64,000 nt of DNA from an uncultured SAR86 cluster bacterium (GTDB lineage: Bacteria > Pseudomonadota > Gammaproteobacteria > Magnimaribacterales > Magnimaribacteraceae): positions 1-64,000 of the forward strand of contig CALIUO010000018.1 of the NCBI GenBank assembly GCA_938048695.1. The letters are read 5' to 3'. The notes beneath the pieces were generated by a model. The model saw nothing but the letters and a program-made list of their open reading frames with translations, did no database searches and was not told the origin of the DNA. Of this stretch, positions 29,240 through 39,859 are shown piece by piece (the first letter of the stretch is position 1; each line of letters starts with the position of its first letter). The position numbers were made by a program, and so were the translations under genes.

Positions 29240-30589
29240 ATGTCTAAGGATAGAGTGCACATACTTGGTATCTGTGGAACTTTCATGGGTGGGCTGGCTA
29301 TACTCGGAAAAGAGGAGGGCTTAGAGATTTCTGGTTGTGACGCAAATATATATCCACCAATGTCAGATCATCTCAATGAAATGGGTATAGAAATAGCTGA
29401 AGGCTATGATTCCTCCAAACTACCTGAAGCTGATTATTATGTAATAGGCAATTCCATTTCAAGAGGCAATCCAGCTTTAGAGTTTTTACTTTCCAAAAAA
29501 GCTGACTTAATATCCGGACCAGAGTGGCTGTATAAAACAATACTCAAAAATAAGCGAGTCATTGCCGTATCTGGAACACATGGAAAAACAACAACCACAG
29601 CCATGATCGCATGGATTCTTGAAGATCAAGGTATTGATGCTGGTTATTTAATAGCAGGCAAACCTAAGGATTTTAAAAAGTCAGCTAGGAAAGGTGAAGA
29701 TGATATATTCGTAATTGAAGCTGATGAATACGACACAGCTTTCTTTGATAAAAGATCAAAATTTATTCACTACAAACCTGATACCTTAGTTATCAATAAT
29801 TTAGAGTTTGATCATGGAGACATTTTTCCAGACATATCCTTTATATTCAGAGAGTTTCATCATTTAATTAGAACACTTAAGGAAGAGGCACATATAATCT
29901 TTCCCATAGATGATTTGAACGTATCTAAAGTACTTAATATGGGTTGTTGGAGTAATCTGATAAGTTACGGTGTAGATGGCAATCATGAAAATGCCATCAG
30001 CTTAAAAGGATCAAAAAATTTAACTTTCACAGTTGAGAAAGAAAAAGGAGATTTAAGTTGGGAGATGTATGGTGAGCATAATGTCCGAAATGCTATGAGT
30101 GCTGCTTTAGCAGTAAAACAATATGGCATTTCTCTTGAAGAGGCTCTTTCCTCGCTAAGCAAATTTACGGGTGTTTCAAAACGCCAAGACATCCTTTTAG
30201 ATACAGAAAGATTATTGCTGATAGAAGATTTTGCGCATCATCCCACTGCAATAAAAACTACCTTAGAAGGCATAAAAGAAAAGTATCCAAGTCGTCGCTT
30301 AGTTGCCGTTATAGAGTTAAGATCAAATACTATGAAATCCGGATATCATGATGACCGTCTAGTTGACGCCGTTTCTCTTGCTGATGAAGTGTTTTGGAAG
30401 AGTGAAGATTTCGTGCAAGTTGAGAACTTAGTCAATAAGAACGCTTCAAATTCAAGACCAATTATTGATGTAGATTCTTTTATAGCCGATTTTGATTCAG
30501 TTTCTTCAAGAGGTGATATTTTTATAGTTATGTCTAATGGAAATTTTGATGATATTTCAAAAAAGATTATTGATAAGGTAAATGGCTGA
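29240..30589 (+). CDS. mpl: UDP-N-acetylmuramate:L-alanyl-gamma-D-glutamyl-meso-diaminopimelate ligase
   Basis: HILGICGTFMGGLAILGKEEG; AVSGTHGKTTTTAMIAWILE; FEDFAHHPTAIK-like motif. Confidence 0.95.
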   Translation: MSKDRVHILGICGTFMGGLAILGKEEGLEISGCDANIYPPMSDHLNEMGIEIAEGYDSSKLPEADYYVIGNSISRGNPALEFLLSKKADLISGPEWLYKTILKNKRVIAVSGTHGKTTTTAMIAWILEDQGIDAGYLIAGKPKDFKKSARKGEDDIFVIEADEYDTAFFDKRSKFIHYKPDTLVINNLEFDHGDIFPDISFIFREFHHLIRTLKEEAHIIFPIDDLNVSKVLNMGCWSNLISYGVDGNHENAISLKGSKNLTFTVEKEKGDLSWEMYGEHNVRNAMSAALAVKQYGISLEEALSSLSKFTGVSKRQDILLDTERLLLIEDFAHHPTAIKTTLEGIKEKYPSRRLVAVIELRSNTMKSGYHDDRLVDAVSLADEVFWKSEDFVQVENLVNKNASNSRPIIDVDSFIADFDSVSSRGDIFIVMSNGNFDDISKKIIDKVNG

Positions 30590-31181
30590 TAACAATTTAG
30601 TCACACCTTTATTCCCTCTTATAGTTAATGTCCTACCGGGAGCTTTCTTACCTCTGCAAATATTCGAACCAAGATATATTGATATGGTTAAGAAAAGCCT
30701 CAGTAATTCTGAGGGATTCTGCATAGTATTATCGAGACAAGATAGCACTAACCAAGAGAGTCACTCTGCTTACTATCACGATATAGCAACCTATGTGGAA
30801 ATTGTAGATTTCAATCCTTTGGATAACGGTTTGCTAGGTATCACCGTTCAAGGTAAGCAAAAGATAATCATTGAAGATACGTGGAAACAAGATGATCAAT
30901 TACTCATTGGCAAGATTAAGAGAGTTCATGAAGATGATGATGATCTATCTTCTGACCCTCTTTATGTTGATTTATGGAATATGGTTAAGGAAATAATCAG
31001 TCATCCAGAAATAAAAAAACTTAACCTGGAATTAAATCTAGATAGTGCTGTTAGTGTCGGCTACATATTGGCAAGCGTATTGCCTCTTAGGCCTCAAGAA
31101 AAACAGACTATTCTCGAATTTGATGATCCCAGAGATAAACTTAATTACTTAAAGGAAATAATCAAAAGGCTAGGGGGTTGA
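30582..31181 (+). CDS. LON N-terminal substrate-binding domain protein
   Basis: TPLFPLIVNVLPGAFLPLQIFEPRYIDMVKKSL. Confidence 0.9.
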   Translation: MADNNLVTPLFPLIVNVLPGAFLPLQIFEPRYIDMVKKSLSNSEGFCIVLSRQDSTNQESHSAYYHDIATYVEIVDFNPLDNGLLGITVQGKQKIIIEDTWKQDDQLLIGKIKRVHEDDDDLSSDPLYVDLWNMVKEIISHPEIKKLNLELNLDSAVSVGYILASVLPLRPQEKQTILEFDDPRDKLNYLKEIIKRLGG

Positions 31182-32582
31182 TTAGCCTTGTCTCCAATTT
31201 CCATGGAAACCATAAGGTATTCTGTGTGGCAACATAGCCCTTGCAAGAGGCCCGGTTGCAACATTCTCTGCATCAAAAATCATCAAGTCCGAGCGGTTTT
31301 CTTGTCCCAGATAAGCCAACGCAATCAGATACCCTTCACCCTCTCTTGAGCTTTCATTTTTAGGTACAAAGATCGGCTCGCCAACCGCATCAAACTCAGA
31401 GAGTGTGTAGTTATCTTTATGTCCACTTTCAAAGTCATAACTTGTTATCGTGTTGAAGCTCACACCTTTTGGGGATTCGCCATTATTCGAAGCGTAATAA
31501 CCGTATCTATATTTAGACATTGACTTTCTTTCATCTAACCTCGGAAATTCACCGATACTTTCATCAAGATAATTTTTCTTAATAGAACCTGAATTAGATC
31601 CGAGATCTATTTCCCATCTATTCAACCTTGCTTCTCCTTTCTTTAGATCTGGTCTTGATCCATCAAGATGAGGAAACATAGGAGCTTCTTCAAATTGCAT
31701 CATGTCTGCAATAATTTTTCCTTCATCTTCATAAGCATTCATCGGATGAAAAACGAAACAAGGATCGCTTTCTATCCATTTAATATCTTTAGCCGTGCCA
31801 TCTCTGGGCATGATCCCAATTTGACTAGGCCTATGAGCATCCCATGCAATTGGAGATTTACCTTCAGCTACTAGTTGAAAGTCAATGATGAGAGGGAATA
31901 CCGGAAAAATTACATGCTTAGTAGTAACAACAAAGTCATGAACCATACTAGAATAAGGCGTTTCAAATTCCGTATATGTAGTCATAACACCCTCTGCATT
32001 CACCACAAAATAACTCATTTTATTCACGCCAAATCCGTAGCTAAAACCTATCATCTCGCCTGAAATTGGATCAATTTTAGGATGGGCAGTCATTGCAGAA
32101 TCTAATTTTCCTTTGTAGTTCCAAGCACCTTTTGATTCTAAAGAAAGTGGATCTAATTCAAATGGTTTATGACCTTCTTCTAGAGCAAGCAGTTTTCCTG
32201 AATGAAATACAATATTTGTATTGGCTGTTCCATCATCTCCTTCAAAATTGTATTCAGGATCTGGAGCCATAGGATTCAAGGCATTTACTAAAGATCTTCC
32301 TGCTTTTCTTTCTTGCTTCCATTTGGAGGTTTTAGCCCATCTGTTGAGATAAGAAATCTTTCCATTTTCAAAATGAAAAGCATGAATCATGCCATCACCG
32401 GAAAACCAATGATAATCTCCTCCCATAGGAGGGAATTGAGGATCAGGTCCGTTTCTGTAATAGCTTCCAAATAGATCTCTTGGTACTTCTCCGTCAATTA
32501 TCAAGTCCTGAATATCACACTCCATTCTGAGCGGAGCATAGTTTCCTCTTAAATTAGGATGATCTGGATATGTTTCTGTCAT
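31182..32582 (-). CDS. Carotenoid cleavage oxygenase family protein
   Basis: GSYYRNGPDPQFPPMGGDYHWFSGDGMIHAFHFENG; TAHPKIDP; MVHDFVVTTKHVIFP; C-terminal IPYGFHGNW. Confidence 0.93.
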   Translation of the reverse strand: MTETYPDHPNLRGNYAPLRMECDIQDLIIDGEVPRDLFGSYYRNGPDPQFPPMGGDYHWFSGDGMIHAFHFENGKISYLNRWAKTSKWKQERKAGRSLVNALNPMAPDPEYNFEGDDGTANTNIVFHSGKLLALEEGHKPFELDPLSLESKGAWNYKGKLDSAMTAHPKIDPISGEMIGFSYGFGVNKMSYFVVNAEGVMTTYTEFETPYSSMVHDFVVTTKHVIFPVFPLIIDFQLVAEGKSPIAWDAHRPSQIGIMPRDGTAKDIKWIESDPCFVFHPMNAYEDEGKIIADMMQFEEAPMFPHLDGSRPDLKKGEARLNRWEIDLGSNSGSIKKNYLDESIGEFPRLDERKSMSKYRYGYYASNNGESPKGVSFNTITSYDFESGHKDNYTLSEFDAVGEPIFVPKNESSREGEGYLIALAYLGQENRSDLMIFDAENVATGPLARAMLPHRIPYGFHGNWRQG

Positions 32583-32584
32583 AG

Positions 32585-33184
32585 TTATTTAAATTTTTTA
32601 CTAAGGTATCTTATAAGTACTAATAAAACAACAATTCCAATCCAGAACCAGACCGATTCAAGTGGGTTTGTACTCTCTGATACAACAGCCTGACCGGCAT
32701 AGTATCCTGGCACAGTGTAAACTAATGCCCATATGAGACAGGAAATGATCTCAATCATAAAAAACCTCTTTCTATCCATATCTAAAGAGCCGGCTGTAAT
32801 AGGCAGTAATGGTCTTATGGGTCCGATAAACTTCCCCACAAAAAGTCCAATCATTCCATACTGCTTAAAGAACTTCTTACCATTCATTAAAAATTCAGGA
32901 TGATTTTTAAAAGGCCAAATATTACTTAAAGAATTCCTCAAACCAAAACCTATAAAAAAACTAGCTATATCAGAAAAGAGACTTGCAAAATAAGCTAATA
33001 AAACAACTTCGTATAAACTAAGAGAGGCAGATGCGAGTCCTGATATTACAGCTATTAAGACCACACCGGGAACAATAATTCCTATCAAGGCAAAGGATTC
33101 AATAAAAGAAGCTCCTATAATTCCTAGTGCAATCCATTGTGGATTATTTTCAAGCCATATTATTATTTCATTAATTTCAAACAT
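32585..33184 (-). CDS. DedA-family membrane protein
   Basis: FVGKFIGPIRPLLPITAGSLDMDRKRF; start moved to ATG 33184 (MFEINEIIIW). Confidence 0.92.
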   Translation of the reverse strand: MFEINEIIIWLENNPQWIALGIIGASFIESFALIGIIVPGVVLIAVISGLASASLSLYEVVLLAYFASLFSDIASFFIGFGLRNSLSNIWPFKNHPEFLMNGKKFFKQYGMIGLFVGKFIGPIRPLLPITAGSLDMDRKRFFMIEIISCLIWALVYTVPGYYAGQAVVSESTNPLESVWFWIGIVVLLVLIRYLSKKFK

Positions 33185-33228
33185 CTTTGGTTTTTGAAAG
33201 CGAAGATACTTAGGTAGAATATTCAACC

Positions 33229-34497
33229 ATGTCTCAGAGTAAAGAAATAATTACATATATGGATAGGTTGGGCTCGGAAGCCAAGGTGGCTTCTTCAATA
33301 CTGTCCCAAGCTTCACTAGAGCAAAAAAATGAAGCTTTAAAGCATATCTCAGAAGAAATTAAGTTAAATAGAGAAGAAATTCTTAGGGTTAATCAGTCTG
33401 ATTTGGCATCAGCCAAAGAAAAGTCAATAGGATCTGCCTTAATAGACAGACTTGAGCTAAATGATGCCAGAATTGATTCTATGATTTCTGGTTTAAAAGT
33501 AGTATCTGAATTGCCTGATCCTGTTGGAGAGATTACTCATCTTGATCCAACTCCTTCAGGAATTAGAGTAAGTAAAATGCGTGTTCCTCTTGGAGTTGTG
33601 GGAATAATTTACGAATCTAGACCGAATGTCACAGCTGATGCAGCAGCCCTATGTTTGAAGTCAGGCAATGCCTGTCTATTAAGAGGAGGCTCAGAAGCTA
33701 TTCAATCTAATAAACTTATCTGGAACTGCCTTCAAAACGGTTTAATCAAAGCAGGGTTACCTAAAGAATGTATCCAGTTAATTGAGACCATTGACAGAGA
33801 GGCAGTAAAGACTTTACTTCATTTAGATGAGTACCTAGATGTAATAATACCGCGAGGAGGAAAAGGTTTAGTGAAACTTATCACGGAGGAGTCAAGAGTT
33901 CCAGTTATTAAACACCTTGATGGAATATGTCATGTTTATATAGATCACAAAGCAGACCTTAAAAAGGCAGAAGAAATTGCATTCAATGCCAAGACTTATA
34001 GATACGGTATATGTGGAGCAATGGAAACGCTTTTAGTTCATAGCAAAGTTGCCTCTGATGTTTTGCCTTCTTTAACTAGTAAATTAAAGAAAGAAGGAGT
34101 TGAAGTCAGAGGATGCATGGAGACGACTAAATTTGTAGATGTTTCTGATGCAACAGATGAGGATTGGACAACAGAATATCTTGCTCCAATTCTTGCAATA
34201 AAAGTTGTTGAATCAATGAATGACGCTATAAACCATATACAAAAGTATGGATCTCAGCATACCGATTCTATAGTTTCTGAAGATCAAAAAAGAGTTGATA
34301 TATTCTTTAAGCAAGTCGATTCAAGTTCCGTAATGCATAACCTGCCTACGTGTTGGGCTGATGGGTTTGAATATGGTCTTGGAGCTGAAGTAGGAATATC
34401 TACAGATAAAATCCATGCAAGAGGGCCTGTTGGGTTGGAGGGCTTAACTTCACAAAAATTTATTGTTAAAGGTAATTCAGAGCTAAGAGGAGTTTAA
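33229..34497 (+). CDS. proA: Gamma-glutamyl phosphate reductase
   Basis: VPLGVVGIIYESRPNVTADAAALCLKSGNACLLRGG; KTYRYGICGAMETLLVH. Confidence 0.97.
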   Translation: MSQSKEIITYMDRLGSEAKVASSILSQASLEQKNEALKHISEEIKLNREEILRVNQSDLASAKEKSIGSALIDRLELNDARIDSMISGLKVVSELPDPVGEITHLDPTPSGIRVSKMRVPLGVVGIIYESRPNVTADAAALCLKSGNACLLRGGSEAIQSNKLIWNCLQNGLIKAGLPKECIQLIETIDREAVKTLLHLDEYLDVIIPRGGKGLVKLITEESRVPVIKHLDGICHVYIDHKADLKKAEEIAFNAKTYRYGICGAMETLLVHSKVASDVLPSLTSKLKKEGVEVRGCMETTKFVDVSDATDEDWTTEYLAPILAIKVVESMNDAINHIQKYGSQHTDSIVSEDQKRVDIFFKQVDSSSVMHNLPTCWADGFEYGLGAEVGISTDKIHARGPVGLEGLTSQKFIVKGNSELRGV

Positions 34498-34498
34498 T

Positions 34499-35137
34499 AT
34501 CGCCCCAAAAAAATTGATTGGTATCTTTGGTGGAACTTTCGATCCTATTCATAACGGTCATGTTCAAGTTATTGAAAATTTATTGAAGATCATCCATTTT
34601 GATAAATTGATAGTTATACCCAATGGCTATCCACCGCATAAAGATAAAGGTATTGACCCAAAAGTTAAGTTGGAACTAGTTAATATTGCGTTGGCTCACC
34701 TCGATAATATTCAAATTGATGAAAGAGAACTAAATGCCGAAATTCCTTCTTATGCTTATTTAACCTATAAGCAAGTTCAGCTTGAAAATGAAGGTTCTAG
34801 TTTGGCATGGGTAATGGGTTCAGACTCTTTTCTCGGAATAGAAACTTGGTATGAATATGAAAAGCTTCTTCAGGAAGCTAATTTATTGATTCTTGAAAGA
34901 CCTGGATACTCTTTAGACAATGAATTTTCTGTAAAGCATATTCTTGAACAAAGAAAGGTAAATAACATTTCTGATTTTTATGAGGATTCAGGCAGGATAT
35001 TTATTTCAAAAATAGATCCAATTGAATTAACCTCAACAAAAATTAGAGACTCAATTAGAAGGAATGAAGATGTATCTTCTTTGTTGAATCATGATGTATA
35101 CAGATTAATTAAGAATAAAAATTTGTACAAAGAATAA
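34499..35137 (+). CDS. nadD: Nicotinate-nucleotide adenylyltransferase
   Basis: IGIFGGTFDPIHNGHVQ. ORF track uses TTG 34514; an in-frame ATC at 34499 lies at ideal distance from GAGGAG (34487-34492), giving (M)APKKLIGIFGG. Confidence 0.93.
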   Translation: MAPKKLIGIFGGTFDPIHNGHVQVIENLLKIIHFDKLIVIPNGYPPHKDKGIDPKVKLELVNIALAHLDNIQIDERELNAEIPSYAYLTYKQVQLENEGSSLAWVMGSDSFLGIETWYEYEKLLQEANLLILERPGYSLDNEFSVKHILEQRKVNNISDFYEDSGRIFISKIDPIELTSTKIRDSIRRNEDVSSLLNHDVYRLIKNKNLYKE

Positions 35138-35461
35138 ATGACTAATAATTTAAAAAAAACAATCCTGAACAATCTTGAAGATATTAAAGCTGTTGATCCA
35201 GTGGCAATAAATGTAACTAACATTAGCTCTTTGACAGATTATATGGTGATTGCTTCTGGGACATCTAGCCGACATATCGCTGCAATGAGCGAACGTGTTA
35301 TCGAAGGACTTAAACAAATTAATATTCCAGGCATTAAAATAGAAGGTCAGGGAGGCGATGACTGGTTATTGGTTGATGCTGGAGATGTAATAATCCACCT
35401 CATGTCTTCTGAGGCAAGGGAGTTTTACGATTTAGAGAGCTTGTGGGATCCTGAGCTTTAA
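35138..35461 (+). CDS. rsfS: Ribosome silencing factor RsfS
   Basis: SSLTDYMVIASGTSSRHIAAM; EGQGGDDWLLVDAGDVIIHLMSSEAREFYDLESLW. Confidence 0.96.
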   Translation: MTNNLKKTILNNLEDIKAVDPVAINVTNISSLTDYMVIASGTSSRHIAAMSERVIEGLKQINIPGIKIEGQGGDDWLLVDAGDVIIHLMSSEAREFYDLESLWDPEL

Positions 35462-35928
35462 TGAAGATCAATTTTATTTGCATAGAGTCAAATCGACCTG
35501 ATTGGGCTCAAATGGCTTTCAAGTCATATGAATCAAAATTTAATAAATCCATAAACATAAATTGGATAGGTGTGAAGCCTCTCAACAGAAATAAGAACTA
35601 TAATGTTCAAGACATTGTCCAAAGAGAAAGTGTGCTGCTATCGTCAAAACTAAAGAAAGATGATTTTGTTATAACATTGGATAAAGAAGGTCAGAGTTTG
35701 AGTACCGAGAAATTGAGATTTCATTTTGATAACTGGATATCAAATGCAAAAGATCTATCAATTATTGTCGGTGGTCCAGATGGATTGGGAAAAGAATTAA
35801 TACATCAATCTAACTTCTGCTTATCTTTATCCAAGTTAACTTTTCCGCATGCAATAGTACCTGTTATGGCTCTAGAACAGATATATAGAGTCTGGTCCAT
35901 TACCCAAAACCATCCTTACCATAAGTAA
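35461..35928 (+). CDS. rlmH: 23S rRNA pseudouridine-1915 N3-methyltransferase
   Basis: LDKEGQSLSTEKL; IVGGPDGLGKEL; LSKLTFPHAIVPVMALEQIYRVWSI. Confidence 0.95.
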   Translation: MKINFICIESNRPDWAQMAFKSYESKFNKSININWIGVKPLNRNKNYNVQDIVQRESVLLSSKLKKDDFVITLDKEGQSLSTEKLRFHFDNWISNAKDLSIIVGGPDGLGKELIHQSNFCLSLSKLTFPHAIVPVMALEQIYRVWSITQNHPYHK

Positions 35929-35932
35929 ATTT

Positions 35933-37762
35933 ATGAGGAATATTCAGGATTTAAAGAAAGATGAGCAAGATGTTCTTTCTCTTAAAAGAAGATCCAAAGT
36001 AGTTTTTGCTTTTCTGTTTATCTTGATTCTTGCAAGTATCTTTAAAATATTTCAATTAACAGTTTTAGAAAGAGTTAATTACTCAGTTGAATCAGAGAAA
36101 AATAGAATAATTGAGGTTCCCATATTCCCCTCTAGGGGGCTTATTACATTAGAAGATGGAACAATTATTGCAGAAAATATAGTTACTCAAGATATATTTA
36201 TTCAGGGCAGTTTGCTTGAATCATCTAAAGACCAACTAGATATTTTGTATAGAGATGTTCTTGATTTAGAGAGAAAATTTCCTGTACCTCAAACTACAAA
36301 ACAAAATCAAAAAATATGGCTTGCAAGAGATTTAAGTAGCAAAGAACTTGCAAAATATGAATTTCATAAAAATTCATTATCTAATGTAAAGCTAGGAATA
36401 AGCTTAAGAAGATATTTACCTCACAAAAATCTTTTTTCTCATGTTATTGGTCACTTAGGTCCAATTACTAGCGATGAGAGGCTGTCGTTGTCAAAAAAGG
36501 ATTATCCAGTTGATTCTTTTATTGGCAAAGTTGGCATAGAGAAGGTATACGAGAAGTTACTAAAGGGTTCAGTCGGAAAAAGTATTATCGAAGTAGATGT
36601 ATATGGAAATAAGATTAGAGAGATTGAGAGGATAGACCCAGAAAGACCTCAAAATATAACCTTAAGTCTCAATCTTAAACTACAGAAAATAGCTAGAGAG
36701 GAGCTAGGTGGCAGGAGAGGTGCGGTAGTAGCTTTAGACCCTAATACGGGTATGATCAAGGCCCTAGTAAGTTCTCCAGACTACAATCCTAATATTCTAA
36801 ATGGTTCAGAAAAAGGAATTTTAGTTAAAAACTCCTCAAAGGAAGAAGCCCCTTTTTTTAATAGGGCTATATCAGGATCTTATCCTCCGGCTTCCATCAT
36901 CAAGCCCTTTATTGGCTTACTCGGGCTAGAAGAAAATATAATCAATGAAAGCACAATTATTGAAGACGTTGGTTTTTTTCAGTTAAAAGAAGATGGAAGA
37001 AAATATAGGGGCTGGAAAGAAGATGGGCATGGAAGGGTGAATTTAAATAAAGCCATTGTTGAGTCTTCTGATGTGTATTTTTATCAATTAGCTTCCCAGT
37101 TAACGATAGACCGTATCTCAAATTTTTTGTCCAAGTTTGGATTTGGAATGATGAGTGGTATTGATTTATACAATGAGTCAAAGAGTATCTTGCCTACAAG
37201 AAATTGGAAACTAGGCAATATTGGCGAAGCCTGGTTTGTCGGAGATACAATTAATATTGGGATAGGACAAGGCTATATAACATCCACGCCTATACAACTT
37301 GCAGTATCTATTTCTGCCATCGCAACTAGAGGAACAATCTTCAGGCCTAAATTAATTATTAGTAATCAAGATTCTAAAAAGCCAGAAATATTTAAGAAAG
37401 TCCAAATCGGAAATGAGAAACATTGGGACTCAATAGAAAAATCAATGATCTCTGTAATCAATTCCTGGAATGGAACTGCCCATAATTTATATGAAGAGGA
37501 CGGTATCCTTATCGCAGGTAAAACTGGAACTGCACAAATTAAAAGTTTGGTTGATCAAGAGCTTACGGTTAGAGAAGAGTACGAAGGAGTAAGACAAAAT
37601 ATTCAAGATAGAGATCACGCACTTTTTGCAAGTTATGGACCTGTACCAAATCCTAATTTAGTTGTCATTGTTATTGTTGAAAATGGTGAATCAGGCAGTG
37701 CAGTTGCAGCTCCGATAGCTAAAAAACTCATCGAGCAAAATCAAATTAACCTTGCAGAATAA
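35933..37762 (+). CDS. mrdA: Penicillin-binding protein 2
   Basis: SYPPASIIKP (SxxK), SSDVYFYQLA (SxN), AGKTGTAQI (KTG). Confidence 0.96.
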   Translation: MRNIQDLKKDEQDVLSLKRRSKVVFAFLFILILASIFKIFQLTVLERVNYSVESEKNRIIEVPIFPSRGLITLEDGTIIAENIVTQDIFIQGSLLESSKDQLDILYRDVLDLERKFPVPQTTKQNQKIWLARDLSSKELAKYEFHKNSLSNVKLGISLRRYLPHKNLFSHVIGHLGPITSDERLSLSKKDYPVDSFIGKVGIEKVYEKLLKGSVGKSIIEVDVYGNKIREIERIDPERPQNITLSLNLKLQKIAREELGGRRGAVVALDPNTGMIKALVSSPDYNPNILNGSEKGILVKNSSKEEAPFFNRAISGSYPPASIIKPFIGLLGLEENIINESTIIEDVGFFQLKEDGRKYRGWKEDGHGRVNLNKAIVESSDVYFYQLASQLTIDRISNFLSKFGFGMMSGIDLYNESKSILPTRNWKLGNIGEAWFVGDTINIGIGQGYITSTPIQLAVSISAIATRGTIFRPKLIISNQDSKKPEIFKKVQIGNEKHWDSIEKSMISVINSWNGTAHNLYEEDGILIAGKTGTAQIKSLVDQELTVREEYEGVRQNIQDRDHALFASYGPVPNPNLVVIVIVENGESGSAVAAPIAKKLIEQNQINLAE

Positions 37763-38886
37763 TGAGTAACCGTAATCCCCTAGATTATTCTTTAAATCGA
37801 CCATTATCTAAAGGATATAACCCCATTAGATATCTTTTTAAAGATGTTGTTTTATATTTGTGTCTTCTATCTATTCTAATTTTTGGCTTAGCAATGCTCT
37901 ACAGTTCAAGTGGACAATCAGTTGCAATGGTCATTAGACAGTCCGTCTATGTATTCTTTGGTCTAATATTAATGACTTTTATTTCTCATTTAAAACCGGA
38001 TTCATATAAAAACATTTTAATGCATTCATACTGGGTAGGTCTTTTACTATTGATTTATGTTCTGGTCTTTCCTGCAAGCGGCTACTCTACCAGTAGGTGG
38101 ATTGATTTTGGTTTCTTTTCTTTTCAGCCTTCAGAAATCATTAGATTGATTTTACCTTTATCATTAATTGCCTACTTATGCAGAAAGGAATCTGCCATTC
38201 AGTTTTCTGACTGGTTTTCTGCAACATTGGCTGCATTTATATGCGCTTATTTGGTATTTGAACAGCCAGATTTAGGAACTGCTATTATTGTCTTTACTTC
38301 AGGACTTATCCCAATTTATCTTGCAGGTCTGCCATATAATATAGTACTAGTTTATCTCGGATCGGCAGCCTTAGCTGCCCCTTTCATCTGGGCTAATCTT
38401 CTAGATTATCAAAAACAAAGAGTGCTAACTTACTTCGATAATAATGTAGATCCTTTAGGTGATGGATGGAATATTGCTCAATCAAAGACTGCTATAGGTT
38501 CAGGTGGTTTTTTTGGAAAAGGATACCTGGAAGGAACTCAAAGCCAATTAAACTTCTTACCAGAAAGTCATTCAGACTTTATTTTTTCAGTTGTTGGAGA
38601 GGAGTTTGGACTTTTAGGCATCTTAATCTTGTTTTTTATTTATACACTTATCATTTGGAGGATTTTCAAGATTGGATTTGAAGCACAATCTAACTTTGAA
38701 AGATTGGCATGCAGCTCTCTTGGTTTTATTTTCCTTTTATTTATTTTAATAAATGTCTCAATGGTTATAGGTATAATTCCTGTTGTTGGAGTTCCTTTGC
38801 CTTTAATTAGTCAAGGGGGTACCTCGATAGTTGTGCATTTACTAGCATTTGGAGTTATTCTTTCTGCGAAAAAACCTTATTTATGA
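37762..38886 (+). CDS. rodA: Rod-shape-determining protein RodA
   Basis: ILIFGLAMLYSSSGQ; LPESHSDFIFSVVGEEFGLLG; PLPLISQGGTS. Confidence 0.97.
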   Translation: MSNRNPLDYSLNRPLSKGYNPIRYLFKDVVLYLCLLSILIFGLAMLYSSSGQSVAMVIRQSVYVFFGLILMTFISHLKPDSYKNILMHSYWVGLLLLIYVLVFPASGYSTSRWIDFGFFSFQPSEIIRLILPLSLIAYLCRKESAIQFSDWFSATLAAFICAYLVFEQPDLGTAIIVFTSGLIPIYLAGLPYNIVLVYLGSAALAAPFIWANLLDYQKQRVLTYFDNNVDPLGDGWNIAQSKTAIGSGGFFGKGYLEGTQSQLNFLPESHSDFIFSVVGEEFGLLGILILFFIYTLIIWRIFKIGFEAQSNFERLACSSLGFIFLLFILINVSMVIGIIPVVGVPLPLISQGGTSIVVHLLAFGVILSAKKPYL

Positions 38887-39857
38887 GAATTAAAGAAATA
38901 TATCTAATCCCTTTAATGGCAATGTTTATTTCTCAGTTCATTTATACCGATTATTCTTCTAAAGAAGAAACTATCCAGTTCATCGAGTACATGAATGAAA
39001 AACATGGTTATGATAAATCTTATCTAAACAGCGTCTTTAAAAATGCTGCTTATCAAGACAAGGTAGTCAGAATAATGAACAAACAGCCGGAAGGGACAAT
39101 GACTTGGCAGCGATATAAAGGAATCATGGTTAATGACTCTAGGATTTCTGCTGGACAGGAATTCATTGGAAGATTCAAACAAGAACTGAAGAGAGCTGAG
39201 AAAATATACGGAGTACCTGCCGAAATAATTGCATCAATAATTGGAATTGAAACAAGATACGGAAGAATTAAAGGAAATATTAAAGTAATTGATTCCTTAT
39301 CAACCCTTGCTTTCGATTACCCTCGTAGGTCTAAATTTTTCAAAATTCAACTTGAAGAATTCTTACTCCTGAGCAGGGAAGAAAACTTCGATCCGGAAAC
39401 AATAAAGGGTTCCATAGCTGGAGCTATGGGTTATGGTCAATTTATGCCTGATAGTTATAGAGATTATGCGGTTGATTTTGATAATGATGGCATAAGAGAT
39501 ATCTTAAATAATCCAGTAGATGCTATTGGAAGTGTTGCTAATTTTCTTAACAAGAAAGGAAAATGGAAGCCTAATACACCGGTAGCAATAAAAGCGTTTG
39601 CGGTTAAAGAAATGCAATCAATCAAATCTTCTTTCAAACCCCATATGACAAGTATCGATTTAGAAAAATTTGGATTAGGGGCTAATGAAGCTATTCCCAA
39701 TAACTTAAAATTTGTGCCAATATCTCTTAAACTTGAAGAAGGATACGAATACTGGCTCGGGTTTGATAATTACCAGTCTATATCGAGATACAATCGTAGT
39801 AAGCTATATGTCATGGCAGTATTCGAATTTAGTAATGCGTTATCTAAGTTTTTATAA
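38883..39857 (+). CDS. mltB: Membrane-bound lytic transglycosylase B
   Basis: ASIIGIETRYGRIKGNIKVIDSLSTLAFDYPRRSKFF; SIAGAMGYGQFMPDSYRDYAVDFDNDG. Confidence 0.95.
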   Translation: MRIKEIYLIPLMAMFISQFIYTDYSSKEETIQFIEYMNEKHGYDKSYLNSVFKNAAYQDKVVRIMNKQPEGTMTWQRYKGIMVNDSRISAGQEFIGRFKQELKRAEKIYGVPAEIIASIIGIETRYGRIKGNIKVIDSLSTLAFDYPRRSKFFKIQLEEFLLLSREENFDPETIKGSIAGAMGYGQFMPDSYRDYAVDFDNDGIRDILNNPVDAIGSVANFLNKKGKWKPNTPVAIKAFAVKEMQSIKSSFKPHMTSIDLEKFGLGANEAIPNNLKFVPISLKLEEGYEYWLGFDNYQSISRYNRSKLYVMAVFEFSNALSKFL

Positions 39858-39859
39858 AA

